A stretch of DNA of 64,000 nucleotides from Toxonevra muliebris (taxonomy: Eukaryota; Arthropoda; Insecta; Diptera; Pallopteridae), in the NCBI GenBank assembly GCA_963691655.1, contig OY829326.1:112503388-112567387 (forward strand), written 5' to 3'. The notes below the pieces were generated by a model. The model searched no databases and was not told where the DNA came from. It worked only from the letters and a program-made list of their open reading frames with translations. Position 1 is the stretch's first letter, and each line of letters begins with the position of its first letter. Positions 1-8,759 of this stretch are shown one piece after another. Made by a program: the position numbers and the translations under genes.

Positions 1-552
1 GAGACTAATAATTTGTTTCATTATGAAGGTGGCGTTGTTGAAATACCTGTGGGATCTTACGAGGTGGATGATATCAAAAATTATATTGTGTCGGAATTGC
101 AACGTGCAAACTTGTCAACTACATTGTCAATTTATGCAAACAACAACACGCTCAAAACAGAAGTCAAGTCCAATAAACGAATCTGGTTCAATAGAGATCG
201 AAGTATCGGTTCGCTATTAGGATTTAGCAAAAGAGAACTAAACGCAAATACTTTACATATATCTGACAATCCTGTTAATATTATTAAAGTTAATAGCATA
301 CGCATTGAATGTAATTTGATAATGGGATCATACATAAATAACGTGCCTGTGCATACGCTTCATGAATTTTCACCAGATGTTAGCCCAGGCTATAAAATAA
401 ACGAAGTTCCGAATAATGTTATATATTTACCAGTGAACGTTCGCGAGATAAGTTCTATATCAGTTAAGCTGGTAGATCAAAACGGTGATCTAATAAATTT
501 CCGCGGAGAAACAATCACTCTTCGTATCCACCTTAAACCTCAAAAAGAATGA
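1..552 (+). CDS. Probable minor capsid (penton-like) protein of a Polinton/adintovirus-like element, 5'-partial
   Basis: The reading frame is open from base 1 to the TGA at 550-552. The codon at 13 is TTG, not ATG, so the true start lies left of the window; about 183 codons are visible. The C-terminal half is rich in alternating hydrophobic residues and ends in beta-strand-like segments (SISVKLVDQNGDLINFRG, then ITLRIHLK), as in a small jelly-roll protein. In Polintons and adintoviruses a short jelly-roll penton protein is encoded close to the major capsid gene, which matches this position. The stop overlaps the start of the next ORF (ATGA at 549-552), and all three + strand ORFs form one compact block. 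The minor-capsid assignment rests on context and general fold impression, not on a catalytic motif. It could be another virion protein. There is no stop or frameshift in the visible part. Confidence 0.5.
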   Translation, partial: ETNNLFHYEGGVVEIPVGSYEVDDIKNYIVSELQRANLSTTLSIYANNNTLKTEVKSNKRIWFNRDRSIGSLLGFSKRELNANTLHISDNPVNIIKVNSIRIECNLIMGSYINNVPVHTLHEFSPDVSPGYKINEVPNNVIYLPVNVREISSISVKLVDQNGDLINFRGETITLRIHLKPQKE

Positions 553-722
553 TTATTTATAATAAAAATTTTATGAAACATGTACCTTTTGTCAGTTCTA
601 TGTCAACTGTTGAACAAAGAAGAGGAGTCATAGATACGAGAGCTCAAAACAAAATATTAACAAAATCAAATACGGAATTTTTGAAAACATTAGGATTCAA
701 AATAAAAACGCATTATGAGTGA
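549..722 (+). CDS. Small 57-residue ORF between the two capsid-module genes
   Basis: ATG at 549-551 overlaps the previous stop as ATGA, and the TGA at 720-722 overlaps the start of the next gene (ATG at 715-717). The predicted 57-residue protein is basic, has no obvious membrane segment, and ends in a hydrophobic/basic stretch, FLKTLGFKIKTH. I do not recognise the family. Its exact fit between two long ORFs, with overlaps of 4 and 8 bases, argues that it is a real gene rather than chance. In related virus-like elements small ORFs beside the capsid genes often encode accessory virion or maturation proteins, but no function can be given here. Its short length and lack of a recognised domain keep the confidence moderate. 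Confidence 0.5.
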   Translation: MIIYNKNFMKHVPFVSSMSTVEQRRGVIDTRAQNKILTKSNTEFLKTLGFKIKTHYE

Positions 723-1908
723 AATAATCAACATTTTACAAAAACCTTTGTATGACGACAGTGTTATCAAAAAAGAGTATCATAGCTACTCATCATACTT
801 ACAATCATTTAATAACAGCGATGAAATCCGTATACCTATTCAACATCAGGATCTCTACATTTTACCTAGCGAAAGTTTTATTTTTATTGATGGTTTAATA
901 ACAGTAGATCCGAAGAAAGTTTCAAATAATATTAAATTCAAAAACAATTGTATAGGATTTTTATTTGATGAAATTCGTTATGAAATAAATGGAATGGAAA
1001 TTGATCGGACACGTAATCTAGGAATCAGTACAACAATGAAAAATTATGTTTCTCTAAGCGGTAATGAAAGCAAAATGCTGCAGAATGCCGGATGGTCAAC
1101 TCATAAAGAATTAGTACCAAAAGAAGGACATTTTAACTTTTGCATCCCTTTAAAAATGTTTTTAGGATTTGCTGAAGACTATCATAAAATAATTTTGAAT
1201 GCGAAACATGAATTAATTCTACGACGTGCTAAATCGGATGAATTTGTTGCTCTTTCTACTGATCCGAATGAAAAGGTTAAAATTCAAATTTCAAATGTTA
1301 TGTGGAAAGTTCCACATATTCAACTATCAGATTCAAATAAGCTAGAGATTTACAAGACAATTAAAAGCAGCCGTCCTATCCAATTAGCATTTCGCAGTTG
1401 GGATTGTCATATAAACCCCACACTTGTTGCAGGTACAAATCATATTTGGAATGTTAAACTTGCTCTTCAAAATGAAAGGCCACGTCAAATAATTATTGGA
1501 TTTCAATCAACTGATGGAAAGAATAAAAATACATTTCAACATTGTAATCTCACTGACTTGAAAGTATATTTAAATTCAGAAACATACCCATATGAAGATC
1601 TAAATGTGAAATTTGATCATGATCGTTATGCTATATTATATGAAATGTATTCAAAATTCCAACAATCCTATTATATGAGAGATCCTCAACCACTTCTAAC
1701 TTCCGAAAAATATAAATCTGATGCACCGTTAATAGTAATAGATGTGACATATCAGAATGAAAGTGTTAAAACTGGACCAATTGATATTAGAATCGAATTT
1801 AAATCTTCAAGTAACATTCCAGCAAATACGTCTGCATATTGTTTATTACTTCACGATCGTCTTATTGAATATACTCCTCTAACAAATGAAATACGAAAAA
1901 TTGTATAA
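715..1908 (+). CDS. Probable major capsid protein (double jelly-roll type) of a Polinton/adintovirus-like element
   Basis: An intact 397-codon ORF with an ATG start and TAA stop. It begins with a short polar N-terminus, then IRIPIQHQDLYILPSESFIF (about residues 39-58), a strand-rich region with FLFDEIRYEINGMEIDR (about 84-100), a central block around RSWDCHINPTL, and a C-terminal half with YLNSETYPYEDLNVKF and a closing HDRLIEYTPL. This strand-rich architecture, and the recurrent appearance of such proteins next to protein-primed polymerases in invertebrate genomes, fit the major capsid protein of adintovirus/Polinton-like elements. At 397 residues it is at or below the short end of typical double jelly-roll capsid proteins. 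It lies directly after a probable minor capsid gene and converges on the polymerase. There is no stop or frameshift, which suggests recent insertion or continuing selection. The assignment is from remembered family resemblance; a structure prediction would test it. Confidence 0.6.
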   Translation: MSEIINILQKPLYDDSVIKKEYHSYSSYLQSFNNSDEIRIPIQHQDLYILPSESFIFIDGLITVDPKKVSNNIKFKNNCIGFLFDEIRYEINGMEIDRTRNLGISTTMKNYVSLSGNESKMLQNAGWSTHKELVPKEGHFNFCIPLKMFLGFAEDYHKIILNAKHELILRRAKSDEFVALSTDPNEKVKIQISNVMWKVPHIQLSDSNKLEIYKTIKSSRPIQLAFRSWDCHINPTLVAGTNHIWNVKLALQNERPRQIIIGFQSTDGKNKNTFQHCNLTDLKVYLNSETYPYEDLNVKFDHDRYAILYEMYSKFQQSYYMRDPQPLLTSEKYKSDAPLIVIDVTYQNESVKTGPIDIRIEFKSSSNIPANTSAYCLLLHDRLIEYTPLTNEIRKIV

Positions 1909-2202
1909 ACACAAAACGGAGAAATATTGGAACCCTCTGAAAATGGAATACTTACTTTGGCATAATCATCGTTGCAAATAAAATAAGAACATATGTAATT
2001 TTTTATTTTTATTAAACATTTTATTAATAATAAAGAATTCATTTTGAAATAAATACAAAGCACAACATTTTTTCATTTATTTACATATTTTTCCTTTTTT
2101 TTTTATAAAAGGGATCAAAACTTATAAAATAAAGAACTATACAATCACAATATTCAAATAAAGTTAAACTTATAAAATAAAGAACTATAAAATAAAGAAC
2201 TC
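1909..2202. other. Convergent intergenic spacer with poly(A) signals
   Basis: This spacer separates the capsid block from the convergent polymerase gene. AATAAA occurs at about 1978-1983, fitting 3' end formation of the + strand transcript, and TTTATT on the + strand (for example near 2074) can serve the - strand transcript. At about 2128-2200 the phrase ACTTATAAAATAAAGAACTA occurs twice and its second half a third time, a small direct repeat just before the polymerase stop. No ORF is seen. Confidence 0.5.
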
Positions 2203-5200
2203 TTACACATCTATTCTATAATGCCCCCAAGCGTATGTATTGATGCCATCAGATCTAATGCACCTTTTGTCATCGTTACAACTCAAAGTTATTTTGTTTA
2301 ATGCGTTTGTATACACAGTATGCATGTTTGATTTAAATGTATACATACATCCACGAAATACTTTTTTGTTGTAAAGACACTCTTTATAGTCAATTAGACC
2401 CATATCTTTAAGAACAGACTTCTTTACCCCTTTAGCCTTTGTTATTTCATTGCAATTTTCCACATCAATGGAATACATTTTTGACCTTAAGCCAATGAAT
2501 TCTTTCATTATTCTCCCTTGATTTTCGTCTTTCATCATTCCCAAAACTTTTTTATTTTTTTGAGGAAATTTGAAACGATTTTCGGGGGGATAATCAGAAG
2601 TGTCAAATTTTGAATCGATATCATTTGCAATATCACAATAAAAGTCTTCAGTTTTTATTGTGTATACAAATGAATCTGTATCCATATAGTTCAAACACAA
2701 ATTTTCATTATATTTAGGTTTCATGTACTCATAATGGAAATCATACATTTTCCACTTTGATATTTCAAGCACACAGAAACCTAAATATATTGGTTTATCA
2801 TAGCATATATGCACTCTATTCATTTGAACCGCAACCATATTTGTAATGAATTCGGTACAGCTATGAAAATTAGGCTTGGCAATTAGAGCTCTCGCCCCTA
2901 AATGTCTCCCTCTATTTTCCCATCCTGTCACTATTTTAACATCTTTTCGCTTTTCTACATTTTCCATTGTTTTTCCATACACGGCATTGTTCAATAGCTT
3001 AAAGAAATTCTTTTCAAACTCATTTCTTGCTAGTGTTCTATGGTGAGTATTTAAATCAATGTAGTCTTTCAACCAACATTTTTGACTAAACCGTAGAACT
3101 CTATGAATTTGTGACAATTTTAAACCATATTTTAGGCATTGCAGTAAATTTTGAGAATGAATAATATATTTGGTTTTATTTCCTAAGTTGGGTATTAACT
3201 TCGCAAATTTGGAGTCCCCAACTGTTTTGATTTCCGCACAAAATGGCAAATCATTGTGGTAATCATGAATAGCACTTGGATATTCTAAATCCACTTCCAA
3301 AATATAACCTACACTCAAATCAGAATTTATTTGAGAGATGTCAAAATCGATTGCATCAATCCACTCAAAATTACCATATGGTAGCGGTTGTGACATAGCC
3401 CAACCGTACAAATTATTTGCATCTAAATACATGAGATATTCAGATGTTTTATCATCATCATAATTACTCAAGTATTTATTGTTTGCTTTCGAATGCCTTT
3501 TAGAACATTGAACAATGCCTCCCCGTATGCCCCTTTGGACAAATGTCTGCATATTAATATCACTGAAAAGTTCAAGTTTTATTTCAGTTATTTTTAACAT
3601 GGCATCCCATGACAGACCAGGTGCTGTATAATAATGACAAGGGTCAAGATTATATATTTTTTTGCAAATTTTTCTAAAATTTTCAAAAATATCTGTAAGC
3701 AGAAGCACGTCAGATGTTAAATATAGTTCCAGATAATCCCACATTGATCTGCACTGGAAGGAATCCCAAACATTTTGAGCATGTTGGAAGTCCTCCTCAA
3801 AGCATTCAATGTTGTTTAATCTACTGAAAAATTTATCGCGAGATGGGAGACAATTTTCATTTAATTTTTCCCAAGAGTCTATGTACTCATAAGGGAATAC
3901 TCCTTTTCTAGTAATTAAATTAAATTCGTTATCACTTTCGAACTTTGACTTAACTGCTTGAAAATCTTCTTTCATGAGATTTTTAGCTAAAGATTCTAAA
4001 CTTGAGGGCATGAATCTAAAGGAGTCTAAAAATCTTAGCTCTATAGTTTGATTATCACTCACAACTATAAGCTTTGAAAGTGATATATATAATTCCTTAT
4101 TTAAAGGAATTAATGTAATGTCACCTGGAATATTTGCTAATTCCTTAACAAATAAATGACAATCATAGCCAGAAAAGTTATGAAAAAAAATTGGGAAAAA
4201 TTTAGGGGAAACATATTTTAAATTGCACTCTGAATGTGCTGGTCCTCTATATTTGCCAGTTAGATGACAATGATTAGAAACTCTATCTGTCTGATTTAAA
4301 AACTTTTTACAAATATGGCAAATGGGGCTATTAATTTGAAAAATTTCTTCTTCTAATGATAAAAGATTCATTGGCTTTATAATTGAGGTGTATTTATAAT
4401 AGATATCTTTGATATCCTTAACTAAGCTATCAATAAATACGCTGGGGGCATCATCCCCTTTATATATTATGTGCTTATTTAATGCGTCATTATATGAACA
4501 TTTGATAAAGTAACTGAATGCACAAGGGACGTGCTTATTCACTATATTACTATAACTAGATGTCGGATTTTGAGTGCATGTATCAACACTTTGAAGAATG
4601 CATTCAAAATCCGCATATATAACGAATGGTACATCTACCATTTTATTATAGTTTTTAAAACTAATTACCGATTTATCCGCATTCGGCATCCTGCTCACAA
4701 TTTTTCTGCACTCCGTCTTGTGGATGGTTAGCTGCTCCTCCCTCAAAAAATGTTGTAAGCATACATTGCATATGTACAACTCCGTAGAGTGGGCAGTCAA
4801 TTGGCTCCTTATTAGTCTAAAATAATAATAAATAAATAAAGTCAGTATGATATATATATATAGTATGATATAAAAAACTGTACTATGAAAAATAAATAAT
4901 ATAAATAAAAATTTGAAATAAAAGTTCATATAAAAATTATTTTTACCTTGAAATATGTTTTATCCACACGTAATGGAAAATGTCATCTTCCTGAAGTAGC
5001 AGCAAATTGATGTGAGTATCTCGTTCACATTTGGTCGTATAGTACGGACCCACTATTTGTTTTGAGTCCGCGTCGTAACCGAAAACGTTTACACTAATCG
5101 GGTTATTATTTTCAAATGTTTTTATCCCGGTAATTTTAAGTGGAAATTCTAATCCACTAAAATTAATATTTTGATCACCGATTTTTATGCTATTAGCATT

Positions 5201-6667
5201 AATGTTTATTATTGCATACGATGCAACTCTCTGCGGATTATTCGCGACATTTTTTAAAGCTGATATCACAGCCCACTTAAAACAAAAATTGTCTTCGTTT
5301 TTTATATTTATGCATGCCCGTTTGTCTTCCAAATATTTTGGAAGCTTAAGGTAAGACGAACCTCTAAGCGCGGCGTATTTATTTATGCTAATATCGAGGT
5401 AGCAGATACTGAAAAGCGACCAACCGCTACCTCGTTCTTCAAAAGCACTTAATTTGTTTTGGATAATATCCTCAACTTTTTCGGTGAAAGATTGAGGTAT
5501 TTCCGCATTGTTTTGAATAACGCGCATTTTCGTTTGAAACGTTTTCAAACTTAGCTCAATGTTCTCACTTTCGAAAGCGTCTTCGCTTTCGTTTTCAATT
5601 GTTTTAATGTACACGCAATACAACTCGATATTGTATTTGCATGCAATATGTCGCAATAAGAAATCACTTAAAAGTTTGTGCGTCTGATTTCTTATTGCGT
5701 TAAAAAAATTCATCGGATCGAGATTATACTCGTCCTTATTTTTTATTCGGTAAGTTACAATACGGTTATTGAAACTTCCGGTTCTTATTTTAAATAGATT
5801 ATCTTCTATTTGAAACAAAGAATTTTTTTTGTGTTCATTGGTCCTAATGTGACCACTCCACTCGTTTATCGCAATGTTCACTTTGCACATTGTGCAATAT
5901 TTCACTTTTTTTGTTATGACCTTATTAACTTCTAAGCTAATAAGGTCTAAAAATGAAGACGCACCCGATTCGGTGTGGTCATGAATTTTTTGTTTTAATT
6001 CTTTACATATTTCATTATATGTCGGATTAATAGCGCTTTGATTGTTAATTGTTTTTGAACCCGTTTCAAAAGTTATTTTTTTGATAATACCAGTGTTGTC
6101 GTACACTGGAATATCTTCACAAATTAGTTTTGCTTTGAAAACTATTTCTTTATGTTCAAACAACAGTTCTTTCACAACTGTTGTTACATCTTTTTTAATG
6201 TTTTGTAGGAAATCGCGGTTCCCATTATTTTTAAAGTTAAACTTTTCATGTTCACCCGTTGGAACATCAATTATTTTTGAAATATTGTCACTGTCTATGG
6301 TGTCATCAACCTGCATCGCGTTATGCGAAGTTGAAGCACCATTATTAATCACTGACTCCACTGTTTCTATGGGTGCCTCAACTTGCATCGCGTTATGCGA
6401 AGTTGAAGCACCATTATTAATCACTGACTCCACTGTTTCTATGGGTGCCTCAACTTGCATCGCGTTATGCGAAGTTGAGGCCCCTTCACTTGCCACTATT
6501 GAGTGGACAGCTCTTTTGTGACGTAATAAACCGTCATTTCTCATGAACGATTTATTACAGAGCTCACAATTAACTTTTTTTTGATCATGGACCGACCTCT
6601 TATGACGCAACAAATTAGTGTTTGTTAAGAACGACGCACCGCACTCTAAACACTCGAAGGTCTTCAT
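2203..6667 (-). CDS. Protein-primed family B DNA polymerase with N-terminal zinc-finger extension (two exons)
   Basis: Exon 1 is 6667-4947 and exon 2 is 4816-2203; together 1445 codons including the stop. The N-terminus has two C2H2 fingers (about residues 5-26 and 34-55), then 24-residue tandem repeats (about 63-135), then a third CxxC..H..H-like motif near residue 260. A conserved pre-polymerase domain spans the exon junction and ends in a C2HC motif. The exonuclease motif YADFECIL carries D643 and E645. An HNH/endonuclease VII-like knuckle (CHIC...HLTGKYRG...CN, about 740-772) is inserted before the second exonuclease motif (FSGYDCHLF). The third exonuclease motif is YLTSDVLLLTDIF. Polymerase motifs are DANNLYGWAM, LLNNAVYGKTMEN and YMDTDS (about 1284), and the C-terminus TYAWGHYRI is complete. 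This is the replicative polymerase of Polinton/adintovirus-type elements. All catalytic motifs look intact. The start at 6667 is the first ATG before the first zinc finger. Confidence 0.88.
4817..4946 (-). other. Spliceosomal intron inside the DNA polymerase gene (inferred)
   Basis: On the - strand, exon 1 reads ...ATTTCAAG followed by GTAAAAATAA at 4946, and the acceptor is ...TTATTATTTTAG ending at 4817, followed by ACTAATAAGG. Removing these 130 bases joins the frames exactly (AG plus A gives Arg) and restores a continuous conserved region between the pre-polymerase domain and its C2HC motif. Without splicing, exon 1 stops at 4943 immediately after the donor. The intron is AT-rich with a pyrimidine-poor acceptor tract. 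Splicing is inferred from sequence only. Confidence 0.75.
6313..6480 (-). repeat. 72-bp in-frame tandem repeats coding 24-residue units
   Basis: The phrase GCATCGCG starts at 6313, 6385 and 6457, giving a 72-bp period with two full and one partial copy. The copies are almost identical at DNA level. They encode GASTSHNAMQVEAPIETVES plus four residues between the zinc fingers and the rest of the polymerase N-terminal extension. The near identity points to recent expansion. The unit is acidic and Ser/Thr-rich, probably a flexible linker. Confidence 0.85.
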
Positions 6668-7009
6668 TTTTTAATTTTTCTTGATAGGAATAAACTCGCG
6701 TTGCGCGTAAATTTTTAAAATCAGTACCGTCTTCTAACACTGATAGATAATATCTGTGACATAAAAGTTTATACAGTTATATATCCCTCAGCATCTACTA
6801 ATATACATACATATTATCAATCTACACAAACTTACATACATACATAATGCAAGAGAGACTCCACTTTTGCCAATACGTATAAACGTACATACAAACATAC
6901 ATACGTATAAACATACAAATAAATACATACTTACAATAAGCGTAAATAAGCATAATGAATACTTAGAGTGATACTGCACTTCTGCCCACACATAAGACCA
7001 CAAGCACAA
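6668..7009. other. Upstream region of the polymerase gene; no gene seen
   Basis: About 340 bases 5' of the polymerase ATG. The first 100 bases carry a small GC-richer patch (CTCGCGTTGCGCGTAAA near 6692-6708), after which the sequence becomes CATA/TACATA-type simple sequence. A promoter for the polymerase must lie here if the gene is expressed, but I cannot point to a certain TATA box. The boundary between the viral element and host DNA was not found. Confidence 0.3.
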
Positions 7010-8220
7010 TAATGTAAACAACGATCGTGGAGAAGTTAATTAATCGACTAACGAAAGTTTATTGTAAACAATTGTGAGATTTTTTTCCCACAATGCAAGA
7101 AAGAATAGTTAAAAATGAGAATGCAGTCCTTTTTCCTGTTCGCTTGGTGCTTTTCAACTTATTGAACATTGAGTGTGTGTATCACATTCAACAAAATGTA
7201 AACAATGATCGTGGAGAAGTGAAATCGATTAATTAAAGGCAATATATACAAATCAGAGTATGTGATAACAAACAAAACTGTTATGCAAGATTTTTTTCCC
7301 ACTGTTATGCAAGAAAGAATAGTTAAAAATGAGAATGCAGTCCTTTTTCCTGTTCGCTTGGTGCTTTTCAACTTATTGAACATGTTTAAACATGAAATTT
7401 TTCATAATGTATGACTGTATCATTTAAAGGCAATATTTACAAATCACAGTATGTGATAATTTGATTTTGCGGCTGATATGCACTTGACTCCTCTCAATTC
7501 ACTGTGCCAAATGTAAACAATGATCGTGAGAAAAAACACTAGGTCTTTTTAATGAGTGTGTATGTATGTATGTATGTAAGGAAAGGGAGGGAAAAATAAA
7601 GCAAAATTGTATTCCATTTATGCTTTCTACTTTTTCTGCTTGCCTGGTGGCGTAAAAAAAGCCATTCCCCATTCCCCATTGTGCCAGAACATACATATCC
7701 CTACTACTGTATATGTATGTTCTGGCACAAATGGGATTAGGGGAATGAGAATACAGTTCTGTTCTGGAAATTCGTTTTGTAGCATATCAGCTATCCTATC
7801 CTATCCTATGTGTATCACAAAACAAACTTCAAATATCAAAAAAAAACACAATGATGTGCGGAGTTGAAATATATTTTTTGTATATTGTTTCTATATGATG
7901 CCAATGGGGAATGAGAATACAGTTCTTTTTCCTGTTCTGATAATTTGTTCTGCAGCTAATATGTATCCTATCCTATGTGTATCACAAAACAAACTTCAAA
8001 TATCAAAACAAAAAAAAAAAAAAAAAAACACAATGATGTGCAGAGTTAAAATATATTTTTTGTTATTTATGCTTTTTCTTTTTTCTGTTTGTCTGGTTCT
8101 TATATGTGTATTACAAAACAAACTTCAGATATAAAAAAAAAACACAATGATGTGCGGGGTTAAAAAATATTTTTTGTTATTTATGCTTTCTCTTTTTTCT
8201 GTTTGCCTGGTTCTTATTCA
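7010..8220. repeat. Nested tandem duplications beside the polymerase gene
   Basis: Several diverged units recur in direct orientation. One begins GTAAACAAYGATCGTGGAGA at about 7013 and 7200, with a variant at 7513. A second, GCAAGAAAGAATAGTTAAAA, occurs at about 7094 and 7309 and runs to CAACTTATTGAACAT in both. A third, GGGGAATGAGAATACAGTTC, at about 7739 and 7904 leads to TCCTATGTGTATCACAAAAC, then an A-run and CACAATGATGTGC (about 7847, 8029 and 8145). These look like repeated duplication of one ancestral block. No gene is seen; the short ORFs are low-complexity. Confidence 0.7.
7679..7730. repeat. Isolated copy of a perfect 20-bp-stem hairpin
   Basis: TTGTGCCAGAACATACATAT (7679-7698), a 12-base loop CCCTACTACTGT, and the exact reverse complement (7711-7730). 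It is preceded by CATTCCC-type repeats and followed by ATGGG, so pairing can extend into CCCATT. The same hairpin recurs in the array at 8311-8759. Confidence 0.9.
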
Positions 8221-8310
8221 AAGGTTTCATATAAATTATTATTGGTTCTTGCAATTCCCGTCTATTATTTTGTGAAAAATATATATATTTACTTATTAAA
8301 AAAACGGTTT

Positions 8311-8759
8311 AACATTCCCCTTGTGCCAGAACATACATATCCCTACTACTGTATATGTATGTTCTGGCACAAGCCCCATTCCCCATTCCCCATTCCTCAT
8401 TCCCCATTCCCCATTCCCCATTCCCCATTCCTCATTCCTCATTCCCCATTCCCCATTCCCCTTGTGCCAGAACATACATATCCCTACTACTGTATATGTA
8501 TGTTCTGGCACAAGCCCCATTCCCCATTCCCCATTCCTCATTCCCCATTCCCCATTCCCCATTCCTCATTCCTCATTCCCCATTCCCCATTCCCCTTGTG
8601 CCAGAACATACATATCCCTACTACTGTATATGTATGTTCTGGCACAAGCCCCATTCCCCATTCCCCATTCCTCATTCCCCATTCCCCATTCCCCATTCCT
8701 CATTCCTCATTCCCCATTCCCCATTCCCCTTGTGCCAGAACATACATATCCCTACTACT
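8311..8759. repeat. Hairpin satellite: three and a half units of about 134-141 bp
   Basis: The 20-bp-stem hairpin TTGTGCCAGAACATACATAT / loop / reverse complement starts at 8321, 8462 and 8596, and its first half only at 8730. Spacings are 141, 134 and 134, differing by exactly one 7-bp step. Hairpins are separated by (CATTCCC/CATTCCT)n heptamer arrays. The array ends mid-loop at 8759. All copies of the stem are identical, which points to very recent homogenisation. The long ORFs through it on both strands are translations of the repeat and are not genes. Confidence 0.92.

Noticed and set aside
4817..4929. Hydrophobic N-terminal leader of the 908-codon polymerase frame, similar to a signal peptide
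   Set aside because: It is intron sequence; the spliced frame joins a conserved upstream domain in its place.
6042..6521. 159-codon ORF on the + strand
   Set aside because: It is the antisense shadow of the polymerase N-terminal repeats.
8311..8759. Regular repeat-spacer look of a CRISPR array
   Set aside because: The repeats are hairpins separated by the same heptamer repeat, not unique spacers, and the genome is eukaryotic.
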